Source: an uncultured Clostridia bacterium (GTDB lineage: Bacteria > Bacillota > Clostridia > Oscillospirales > CAG-272). Taken from it: a DNA stretch of 5,067 nucleotides. Positions 1 through 5,016 of the stretch are shown here, in pieces. The position numbers and the translations under genes are program-made. Within the stretch, counting starts at the first letter, position 1. The number at the start of each line of letters is the position of its first letter. Location: assembly GCA_937934385.1 (NCBI GenBank), contig CALGZV010000422.1, positions 1-5,067 on the forward strand, in the 5' to 3' direction. The notes beneath the pieces are model-generated. The model searched no databases, was not told the DNA's origin, and was given only the letters and a program-made list of their open reading frames with translations.

Positions 1-244
1 TTTAATAATAAAACATTTTCTCTGAATAAAGAGATATTTATATGGAAAATAGTGGAAAATATACAATCTAATTTAAACAGTTAGGAAAAAACAGTATTTT
101 TCCGGAAAAAAATTAAATGATTTTTCTTGGCAAAAGGAAAAATAAGGCGGGAAATATTTTACATGTACAGAAAAAGTAAGAACCGGACTTTTGTAATAGA
201 TTTAAATTTACCGGCAGTATTCCGGAATGTTGTGATAAATCAGT
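1..244. other. Gene-free AT-rich intergenic stretch with GGAAAA and CCGG motifs
   Basis: I see no coding region with a usable start and ribosome binding site here. The stretch is AT-rich. GGAAAA recurs at 44-49, 54-59, 84-89, 104-109 and 136-141; the first two lie in a TGGAAAATA direct repeat with a 10-base period. Two perfect palindromes are centred on TCCGGA, at 97-110 and 219-228. A minus-strand reading frame (113-364) crosses the left part, but it has only a TTG start without a Shine-Dalgarno sequence and reads through the terminator hairpin, so I do not call it a gene. The stretch lies beyond the terminator at 245-279 and is probably the spacer to a gene outside the window. Confidence 0.6.
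84..110. repeat. Overlapping palindromes GGAAAAA / TTTTTCC / GGAAAAA
   Basis: GGAAAAA (84-90) can pair with TTTTTCC (97-103) across a six-base loop. The same TTTTTCC arm is also half of a loop-free 14-bp palindrome, TTTTTCCGGAAAAA (97-110). The central arm therefore has two mutually exclusive partners. It could be a DNA-binding palindrome or simply a product of AT-rich composition. A shorter relative, ATTCCGGAAT, lies at 219-228 and is likewise preceded by CAGTAT. Confidence 0.45.
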
Positions 245-279
245 AAAAAGCAGTACTTTCATGCCGTTCGTACTGCTTT
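245..279 (-). terminator. Intrinsic terminator reading leftward
   Basis: A perfect 10-bp stem, AAAGCAGTAC (247-256) with GTACTGCTTT (270-279), encloses a 13-base loop. Read on the minus strand, the stem ends in GCTTTTT, giving a five-T tract (249-245). On the plus strand only three Ts are followed by GATTGAT, so the minus-strand reading fits better. It lies about 220 bases beyond the stop of the small membrane-protein gene and probably ends that transcript or the DUF1836 operon. The short T tract limits confidence. Confidence 0.65.
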
Positions 280-498
280 GATTGATAAATAAATCTCGCG
301 GTATATTGTATTGTCGGGACAACCCGGTTTCCGTCCGTAAAAAGCAGTTGCCGCCGGTATTCAACAGGAAAGTCCGGTTTACACAGACAGATGTATGTCT
401 GCTTTATCTATGCCCGCAAAGTGCAGTATTCATATTTGTAAACTTTGGTTTTATGATCTGTCATGCGGCAGACACGGACATTTTACCGTTACAGCTTT
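280..498 (-). other. ORF-free stretch between small gene and terminator (possible long 3' UTR)
   Basis: No minus-strand frame of useful length with a ribosome binding site is present; the two ATG starts after position 498 run only 6 and 9 codons. The stretch holds small hairpins: CAGACA/TGTCTG (384-401) and CGGG-ACAA-CCCG (315-326, extendable by two wobble pairs). There is an 11-bp inverted repeat between 181-191 (AACCGGACTTT) and 369-379. GTAAAAAGCAGT occurs at 338-349, and the same 12 bases form part of the terminator region at 243-254. If transcription from the small gene continues to the terminator, this is a 3' UTR of about 220 nt. The plus-strand frame 282-524 has no support as a gene. 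Confidence 0.4.
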
Positions 499-780
499 TT
501 ATCTTTTCTTGTATTTCATCATAAAAGAGAATTTTACGGCTATACCTATAATCATACAAATAACCGTTGTCAGAATACCGAACATGGCAAGCTCGATAAG
601 CGTTATGCCGAAGCTTCCGTGCATGCTCATACCGGCAAGCTCGCTTCCTTTTCCTCTGCGGCGAATGCCGAAGTGATCGTCGAATTTGGCGGTGATCTCA
701 ATAGGGCAGGAGTGCTTGTATTTTTTAAACATACGTGTGTATTTTTCAAATGTTTGTGCTGTTTGTTGCATCAATTTCAT
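499..780 (-). CDS. Small single-pass membrane protein, unknown function
   Basis: This encodes 93 residues that I do not recognise as a known family. The start is supported by an AAAGGA ribosome binding site about 10 bases upstream of the ATG (minus strand, near 791-796). The first half is polar and basic, with a KKYK stretch near residues 19-22 and a basic RRR-GKG patch near 40-45. A hydrophobic segment then spans about residues 58-82 (GITLIELAMF to MIIGIAVKF), followed by a basic tail ending KYKKR. This predicts one transmembrane helix with a cytoplasmic C-terminus; there is no cleavable signal or lipobox. The gene lies 95 bases after DUF1836 on the same strand, so co-transcription is possible. 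No strong promoter of its own was found: the best guess, TTACAA-17-TATGAC in the gap, is weak. Overlapping plus-strand frames lack comparable start signals. Existence is fairly likely; function is unknown. Confidence 0.68.
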   Translation of the reverse strand: MKLMQQTAQTFEKYTRMFKKYKHSCPIEITAKFDDHFGIRRRGKGSELAGMSMHGSFGITLIELAMFGILTTVICMIIGIAVKFSFMMKYKKR

Positions 781-824
781 TTTTATTAATTCCTTTCCGT
801 ACTGATTTGTTTCTTTGTGGTAAG

Positions 825-858
825 TATGTCCTGAATATATCCGTCATATTCAGACATA
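825..858. repeat. Bulged long inverted repeat between DUF1836 and small gene
   Basis: TATGT plus CTGAATAT (825-829 and 831-838) pairs perfectly with ATATTCAG plus ACATA (846-853 and 854-858). This gives 13 pairs interrupted only by a bulged C at 830, with a seven-base loop. It sits in the 95-base gap downstream of the DUF1836 stop and upstream of the small gene's ribosome binding site. Neither strand has a T tract after it, so it is not an ordinary intrinsic terminator. It could be an operator, an RNA processing or stability hairpin, or a leader structure for the small gene. Confidence 0.7.
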
Positions 859-875
859 AATTACTTTGTAACAGA

Positions 876-1496
876 CTATTTTTTACCGCTTTCTTTTTCG
901 TCAGATCCGATGATAGTTTTTATCAGATAGTCGGAATATATGAGACTGGCACATACGAAGGTGAGTGTTTTTACAGTGCTGACAGCGATTTCAAGATTTG
1001 AATCTCCGTCCGGATTCTGACTGTTTTTTTCGGCATGCTTTAATATGCGTGCGGGAAGGTCGGAGTCTTCCGGAATAACCGTGCCCGAAACGTCAGATAT
1101 GTCATATGCTCCGCTGACTCCGAAAACGCTGAGAAGCGAGCGTTCAAATTCGCTGCAGAACAAGTCGTAGCAGTCCTCCATCCCGAAGCTTTCAAGCATA
1201 CGTTCTCTTATTGCGCGTATATCCGAGAGAGAGATGAACCGCTTAAACATGCATATTACAGTCAGATTTGCTACGTGACGGCGGTCATAGCGTTTGTTTA
1301 CCGGAGCAGGAATCATTTTCTGCTTGACATAATTGTTTATCATTGTCGGAGTGATCAGCTTCTGATCGTTTCCCGGTGAAAATATATTCAGATTTTTTTC
1401 AAGAATACTGATAACCTGATCGATATAAAGTCCGATATCCGGAAGCTCGTTCCAGCGTGGACAGTGATAATTTATTATTTCTTCCGGAGAACACAT
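876..1496 (-). CDS. DUF1836 domain protein, putative MerR-like DNA-binding regulator
   Basis: This is a 206-residue cytoplasmic protein of the DUF1836 family, which is found in Firmicutes and thought to carry a MerR-like winged helix; no specific role is established. The domain covers about residues 12-115. It includes the opening LPDIGLYIDQVI (18-29) and the core LITPTMINNYVK (47-58), MIPAPVNKRYDRRHVANL (61-78) and FISLSDI (87-93), which match the family pattern of a helix-turn-helix that selects Tyr-Arg/His-rich DNA contacts. The C-terminal 90 residues are less conserved; a mildly hydrophobic helix (about 168-197) may mediate dimerisation or effector response. The start has a clear AAAGGTG ribosome binding site seven bases upstream. 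The gene is divergent from the acyl-CoA synthetase and precedes the small membrane-protein gene on the same strand. Regulation of these neighbours or of itself is plausible but inferred. The family assignment is confident; the function is not. Confidence 0.9.
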   Translation of the reverse strand: MCSPEEIINYHCPRWNELPDIGLYIDQVISILEKNLNIFSPGNDQKLITPTMINNYVKQKMIPAPVNKRYDRRHVANLTVICMFKRFISLSDIRAIRERMLESFGMEDCYDLFCSEFERSLLSVFGVSGAYDISDVSGTVIPEDSDLPARILKHAEKNSQNPDGDSNLEIAVSTVKTLTFVCASLIYSDYLIKTIIGSDEKESGKK

Positions 1497-1548
1497 TTTA
1501 TATCACCTTTTCTTATTTTTTATATAAAAAGCATCTTATTTGTATATA

Positions 1549-1577
1549 ATACTATCATAAAATGTCGGAGGCGTCAA
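1549..1577 (-). promoter_or_regulatory. Probable sigma-A promoter for DUF1836
   Basis: On the minus strand, TTGACG (1577-1572) is followed after 17 bases by TAGTAT (1554-1549). The -35 matches five of six consensus bases and the -10 four of six. Transcription would start near 1542, giving a leader of about 45 nt ahead of the AAAGGTG ribosome binding site. A better -10 sequence, TATTAT (1551-1546), would need a 20-base spacer, so the exact -10 is uncertain. Confidence 0.5.
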
Positions 1578-1666
1578 GCATACTGAGAAACTTTTTAATA
1601 TGATAAGCATACATACCGGAGACTGTTTTGAATAAATGTATTTTTTGTAAAGAAATAAAAAAACGG

Positions 1667-1695
1667 TTGACAGACATACCGGCAAGAGATATAAT
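1667..1695 (+). promoter_or_regulatory. Consensus sigma-A promoter for the acyl-CoA synthetase
   Basis: TTGACA (1667-1672) and TATAAT (1690-1695) are both perfect matches, with the optimal 17-base spacer. An A-rich tract just upstream (1650-1663) resembles an UP element. Transcription should begin near 1702, leaving a leader of about 50 nt. The ACATACCGG repeat lies within the spacer, so a repressor bound there could block this otherwise strong promoter. Confidence 0.9.
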
Positions 1696-1752
1696 AGTTT
1701 TGAAAACCAGTTGTTACGTTTTTTAAAAACCAATCATAGGAGACGGTGAACA

Positions 1753-3447
1753 ATGAATAAACACAGATATACCTTGCACAATGTGAGCAGATTTAATACA
1801 ATAAATGAAATGATTAAACTTGCCTGCGCCGAGGCGGGCAGTAAGACGGCGTTCAGTTATAAATCAGGCGGTTCTGCAGTCAATGTTTCGTACAAAAAAT
1901 TTACGGACGATACTTATGCGTTCAGACATGCACTTGCAGCTTACGGGATTAAAGACGGGGCGCATGCGGCGTGCTGCGGAGAGAGCAGATATGAATGGGC
2001 AACAGCTTATCTCGGAGTGCTTTGCAGTGACTGTGTGTTTGTTCCGGTCGACCGTGAGCTTCCGCCTCAGGATATGGTAAATGTACTTGTACACAGTGAC
2101 AGCAGTGTTCTTTTCTGCTCCGATGCAGTCGAAAAAATAGTATCGGAGAACCTTGATAAGTTAGACGGAATAAAATATTTTATCTGCTTTGACAGAGATA
2201 AAATAAGTGAGGACGGACGTTTTATACCTTATAAAAATTTTATTACCGAGGGAAGAAGGCTGCTTGACGAAGCTGACGGGAAAGCGCCGGAGCTGCACCG
2301 CGATCCGTACGGACTCGGAATGCTCGTATATACCTCAGGTACTACCGGTATGCCTAAGGGCGTTATGCTGTCGGAACACGGAATCGTATGCTGTGTGTAT
2401 TACGGGCTTCAGCTCTGTGAAGCGAAGGGAAAATGTCTGTCGGTACTTCCGTGGCATCACACATATGAGGCAGTCGGGATTCTTGCCGCGCTTCATTCCC
2501 ATGTTACTATATGCATAAATGACAAGCTCCGCAATGTTATGAAGAACATTCAGTTTTTTAAGCCGACATATATGTATCTTGTTCCTGCATTTGCCGAAGT
2601 ATTTTATAAAAAGATATGGCAGACGGCAGAGAAGAGCGGAAGTGCCGAAACACTCAGACGCGCTGTAAAACGCAGCAATTCGCTCCGTAAGGCAGGAATT
2701 GATATGAGGCGTGTTATATTCAGAAAAATACATTTGCAGTTCGGAGGAAATCTGCGCAAGATAGTATGCGGCGGCGCGCCGATGCGTCCGGAAATAGGAG
2801 ATTTCTTTGATTCTATCGGAATCAAACCGGTTAACGGCTACGGTATAACCGAGTGTTCGCCTCTGGTCTCTGTCAGCCATGACGATTTCAACGACTGGAC
2901 GACTGCGGGAGTTCCTCTCGCATGCGAGCGTGTGACGATAGATGATCCGGACGGCGACGGAAACGGTGAGATATGTGTACGCGGGGATACCGTAATGCTC
3001 GGATATTACAAGGATCCTGAACAGACTGCTCAGGTTCTTGAAGACGGAATGTTCCGTACGGGTGATTACGGAAATATAAATAAAAACGGTCAGATCACGG
3101 TTACCGGACGTAAAAAGAATCTTATTGTTCTTGACAACGGAAAAAATATATATCCTGAAGAGATTGAGGGATATATATTGACTGTCCCTTATGTACTTGA
3201 GGCAGTTGTCAGCGGCATTAAGGACGAGAGCGGATCCGAGATCGCGCTCTGTGCGGAAGTTTACCTTGACCGGGAGCTTCTTGCCGGATCGGGAGAGAGC
3301 GATCCTATCGAAACGCTGCGTAACGATATTAAAGTAGTTTTGTCCCCGCTCCCGTCATATAAGCGGATTGCCAAGATAATACTGCGTGACACCGAATTTG
3401 AAAAGACAACTTCAAAAAAGATAAAAAGAAATTACGCCCAAAACTGA
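1753..3447 (+). CDS. AMP-forming long-chain acyl-CoA / acyl-ACP synthetase
   Basis: This is a 564-residue member of the ANL adenylate-forming superfamily, closest in layout to long-chain fatty acid-CoA ligases. Such enzymes join ATP and a carboxylic acid to an acyl-AMP, then pass the acyl group to CoA or a carrier-protein phosphopantetheine. Motifs appear in order: P-loop YTSGTTGMPKG (193-203); substrate-region LPWHHTYE (232-239); GGAPMRPEI (340-348); adenine-binding NGYGITECSP (361-370); the TGD aspartate (436-438); the hinge GRKKNLIVLDNGKNIYPEEIE (452-472, key K/N/E residues present); and the C-terminal catalytic lysine region TTSKKIKR, with Lys556 the likely catalytic residue. All expected sites look intact and length is normal. 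There is no signal peptide or transmembrane segment, so it is cytosolic or membrane-peripheral. The start is fixed by AGGAG (1738-1742) ten bases upstream. It is apparently monocistronic, between its own promoter and terminator. The exact acyl chain and the acceptor (CoA or ACP) cannot be read from sequence; an aryl or other acid is less likely. Confidence 0.93.
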   Translation: MNKHRYTLHNVSRFNTINEMIKLACAEAGSKTAFSYKSGGSAVNVSYKKFTDDTYAFRHALAAYGIKDGAHAACCGESRYEWATAYLGVLCSDCVFVPVDRELPPQDMVNVLVHSDSSVLFCSDAVEKIVSENLDKLDGIKYFICFDRDKISEDGRFIPYKNFITEGRRLLDEADGKAPELHRDPYGLGMLVYTSGTTGMPKGVMLSEHGIVCCVYYGLQLCEAKGKCLSVLPWHHTYEAVGILAALHSHVTICINDKLRNVMKNIQFFKPTYMYLVPAFAEVFYKKIWQTAEKSGSAETLRRAVKRSNSLRKAGIDMRRVIFRKIHLQFGGNLRKIVCGGAPMRPEIGDFFDSIGIKPVNGYGITECSPLVSVSHDDFNDWTTAGVPLACERVTIDDPDGDGNGEICVRGDTVMLGYYKDPEQTAQVLEDGMFRTGDYGNINKNGQITVTGRKKNLIVLDNGKNIYPEEIEGYILTVPYVLEAVVSGIKDESGSEIALCAEVYLDRELLAGSGESDPIETLRNDIKVVLSPLPSYKRIAKIILRDTEFEKTTSKKIKRNYAQN

Positions 3448-3458
3448 ATTTAAAATAT

Positions 3459-3488
3459 AAAAAGCATCTGTGTCAGCAGATGCTTTTT
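3459..3488 (+). terminator. Strong intrinsic terminator, probably bidirectional
   Basis: AAAAAGCATCTG (3459-3470) pairs perfectly over 12 bp with CAGATGCTTTTT (3477-3488) around a six-base loop. It begins 11 bases after the synthetase stop codon. The stem starts with five As and ends with five Ts, so it gives a T tract on both strands. It therefore probably also ends transcription of the convergent lipoprotein gene, whose stop is 90 bases away. Confidence 0.93.
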
Positions 3489-3497
3489 CAGTTTTTC

Positions 3498-3538
3498 ATC
3501 TGCCTTATCTGTATACGGTTTGCACGGAAAAGGCGGAT
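3498..3538. repeat. Second hairpin in the convergent gap
   Basis: ATCTGCCTT (3498-3506) pairs with AAGGCGGAT (3530-3538) over nine positions including one wobble on the plus-strand RNA, with a 23-base loop. Flanking TTTTT and AAAAA can extend the stem past a bulged C at 3497. Neither strand has a T tract in the position of a terminator; the order is T-stem-A, the reverse of the intrinsic pattern. It may stabilise the 3' end of the lipoprotein mRNA, or be incidental. Confidence 0.4.
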
Positions 3539-3577
3539 AAAAATTTTTATATGGCTGTATTTATATATCTGAACGTA

Positions 3578-4714
3578 TCAGTCGTGCAGCTCGGGACATT
3601 CGGAGTGGGATTTATATGCGGCAATATACTCTTTCATCCAGTCGTAGTATTTGCTTCCGTGACCGCCTTCCATAGGCTCGATATCGCGGCTGTATTCTTC
3701 CGAGTAGTTATCGACAAATTTGTTGTCCTCAAAGCGCTGGGCTATCCATTCATTCCACCATGTTATGGTAACTACCTTCGGTCTTGCTTCGAAAGCGTTC
3801 TGCCACTGATGCCAGAAAGTGCGTCCTCCCTCTCTGCCGAGCGCGTTTGAGGGATCGCTCATATAGCCTGCCTGGACAGCGGCGCATACGCAGATCTGTT
3901 CCGCTTTGCCGCGCCGGTCGTAATTCGGAGTATTTTCCTGCTGCAGGAATGACCATTCGCATTTTTTAGTGTTATAATTGTGTCCCCACATGTGTCTCCA
4001 TGTTATTTTTGTATTATCCATCGGGAGACTTTGCGTTACAAGGACAAACGGTTTTTCGCTCCAGTATACCCAGCATTCCTCGTATTTTTCATTTGTAATA
4101 AACTCATCGTATATCGCGTTGACAATGTTCCAGTCCTCGTTATTTGTTTTGCACCACATTGCAACGTACGGAGTTTTAAGTCCCTCTGCGCGCATTTCAA
4201 CAATCGTGTCAAGAAGTGCCGTACACGGATTTGATACCATGTTTTCCCATGTGGAATCCTTTTTCCAGTCCATGCTTACATTTGTGTTGTCGATAATTAT
4301 GAAATCAATTCCTGCATCATAAAGCTGTGTCATGTGAGTGCGTATAACGTCCTTATCAGAACTGCTGTAGTAACCGAGAGCAGGTTTACCCCAGTAGTGG
4401 AACTCGTAGAGCGGTCCCCAGTTACTTTTTCCGTCGAGTATCTCGGCAATATTGTAAGGATTATCGCCGTATTTTTTTATTACCGGGTCAAACCATGTTG
4501 AATAGCATATTGATACAAGATCTTCTTTGTCCTTGATATCGTACAGCTCTTTTGGATTTTCTGAGTTATCTGTCATTTCTGTTTCTCCTTTTCCGGTTTC
4601 GGAACCGTAATTGCTTTCCTCCGGATCGCCGGGAGTGTCGCCGGAGCAGCCGGTCAGTAATGCCGACAGCATAACGGCTGTACAAGCAAATGCGGTAAAT
4701 CGTGTCTTTTTCAT
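3578..4714 (-). CDS. Lipoprotein with GH99/GH71/WbsX-like TIM-barrel, putative glycoside hydrolase
   Basis: This encodes 378 residues. The N-terminus is a lipoprotein signal: MKKTR, a hydrophobic core, then lipobox LTGC with Cys23 as the lipidated residue. A polar Glu/Gly/Ser/Asn-rich linker follows (about 24-60), so the domain is displayed outside the membrane. The rest resembles the GH71/GH99-like/WbsX group of TIM-barrel proteins. Strand-like segments appear in order: LVSICYSTWFDP (66-77), KPALGYYSSSD (110-120), GIDFIIIDNTN (135-145), TPYVAMWCK (181-189), KPFVLVTQS (221-229) and KVVTITWWNEW (313-323). Asp142 and Glu322 occupy positions where acidic catalytic residues occur in such barrels; this is inference. 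The likely role is attack on, or binding of, a mannan-type or other polysaccharide at the cell surface; the substrate is unknown. The start has AAAGGA (4722-4727) seven bases upstream. It is convergent with the synthetase and has its own promoter. The lipoprotein call is firm; the enzyme family is moderate and a non-catalytic role is possible. Confidence 0.88.
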   Translation of the reverse strand: MKKTRFTAFACTAVMLSALLTGCSGDTPGDPEESNYGSETGKGETEMTDNSENPKELYDIKDKEDLVSICYSTWFDPVIKKYGDNPYNIAEILDGKSNWGPLYEFHYWGKPALGYYSSSDKDVIRTHMTQLYDAGIDFIIIDNTNVSMDWKKDSTWENMVSNPCTALLDTIVEMRAEGLKTPYVAMWCKTNNEDWNIVNAIYDEFITNEKYEECWVYWSEKPFVLVTQSLPMDNTKITWRHMWGHNYNTKKCEWSFLQQENTPNYDRRGKAEQICVCAAVQAGYMSDPSNALGREGGRTFWHQWQNAFEARPKVVTITWWNEWIAQRFEDNKFVDNYSEEYSRDIEPMEGGHGSKYYDWMKEYIAAYKSHSECPELHD

Positions 4715-4755
4715 TGAAGAGTCCTTTCAGCGGTCTTGCAGAGCTTTCCGCGGGT

Positions 4756-4780
4756 TATATCGGATATACGGAATATATTC
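4756..4780. repeat. Two adjacent palindromes in the lipoprotein leader
   Basis: TATATC-G-GATATA (4756-4768) is an inverted repeat with six-base half-sites around one central base. Two bases later comes the perfect 10-bp palindrome GAATATATTC (4771-4780). Both lie between the lipoprotein promoter and its ribosome binding site, where a bound repressor could act as a roadblock. AT-rich composition makes such palindromes common, so this is only a candidate operator. Confidence 0.35.
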
Positions 4781-4822
4781 GATTATGTAATAAATAAGGA
4801 ATAAAAAAGCTTCCTCTGTCAT

Positions 4823-4851
4823 ATTTTACACCGACGGTATTATTGTGTCAA
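4823..4851 (-). promoter_or_regulatory. Strong sigma-A promoter for the lipoprotein gene
   Basis: On the minus strand, TTGACA (4851-4846) is perfect. A 17-base spacer separates it from TAAAAT (4828-4823), which matches five of six -10 bases. Upstream of the -35 (4852-4880) the minus strand is rich in A tracts, resembling an UP element. Transcription would start near 4816 and give a leader of about 100 nt, long enough for regulation. No known riboswitch was recognised in the leader. Confidence 0.88.
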
Positions 4852-4942
4852 GATAAATTTTTTTATTTTTTATAATATATTGCTTTTATTACTTTTTGTA
4901 TATTTGTATAAAATATAGCATTTTGTCGTATAAATAAAAAAC

Positions 4943-4971
4943 TTGACAAAGAAAAATATATATTGTATAAT
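4943..4971 (+). promoter_or_regulatory. Consensus sigma-A promoter pointing right
   Basis: TTGACA (4943-4948) and TATAAT (4966-4971) are both perfect, with a 17-base spacer. An A-rich tract precedes the -35. The start should be near 4978. It is divergent from the lipoprotein promoter, with the -35 boxes about 90 bases apart across very AT-rich DNA. No gene begins before the window ends; the terminator-like hairpin at 4993-5016 follows at once. Confidence 0.9.
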
Positions 4972-4992
4972 TATAAAACAGTTCAGACTAAG

Positions 4993-5016
4993 GCAGTTAA
5001 AAATAACTGCATTTTT
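4993..5016 (+). terminator. Intrinsic-terminator-like hairpin just after a promoter
   Basis: GCAGTTA (4993-4999) pairs perfectly with TAACTGC (5004-5010) around an AAAA loop, followed by A and five Ts (5012-5016). This is a terminator layout on the plus strand only, though the stem has just three G-C pairs. Starting about 15 bases after the predicted transcription start, it would yield an RNA of roughly 38 nt or act as an attenuator for a downstream gene. No coding start lies between promoter and hairpin. Confidence 0.65.

Larger units (their letters stand above)
1497..1752. promoter_or_regulatory. Divergent control region with CATAC-type repeats
   Basis: This 256-base gap separates two divergent genes and holds promoters for both directions. 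Short direct repeats cluster here: AAGCATAC at 1576-1583 and 1605-1612, and ACATACCGG at 1611-1619 and 1674-1682. The first AAGCATAC copy overlaps the predicted minus-strand -35 box, and the second ACATACCGG copy lies inside the spacer of the plus-strand promoter, as expected for operators. The repeats could be binding sites for the DUF1836 protein, but this is only inference from position. The minus-strand hydrophobic frame at 1536-1733 runs across the plus-strand promoter, has no ribosome binding site and uses a TTG start, so I do not treat it as a gene. Confidence 0.45.

Noticed and set aside
278..307. Possible plus-strand promoter TTGATT-18-TATATT
   Set aside because: The match is weak, it overlaps the terminator stem and no plus-strand gene follows for over 1.4 kb.
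113..364. Minus-strand 83-residue frame
   Set aside because: It begins with TTG without a ribosome binding site, crosses a terminator hairpin and has a low-complexity hydrophobic end; not supported as a gene.
395..789. Plus-strand frames overlapping the small membrane-protein gene
   Set aside because: They have no ribosome binding sites or recognisable domains and lie antisense to a better-supported gene.
628..1686. 12-base repeat CATACCGGCAAG at 628-639 and 1675-1686
   Set aside because: One copy is inside a coding region, and TACCGGCA-type words recur in this DNA, so chance is the simplest explanation.
1536..1733. Minus-strand 65-residue hydrophobic frame
   Set aside because: It runs through the consensus synthetase promoter, starts with TTG and lacks a ribosome binding site.
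2335..2880. Minus-strand 181-residue frame inside the synthetase
   Set aside because: It is antisense to an intact, motif-complete synthetase gene; the composition looks like a codon-bias shadow.
3470..3850. Plus-strand 126-residue frame starting in the terminator
   Set aside because: Its start lies in the terminator hairpin and the frame is antisense to the lipoprotein gene.
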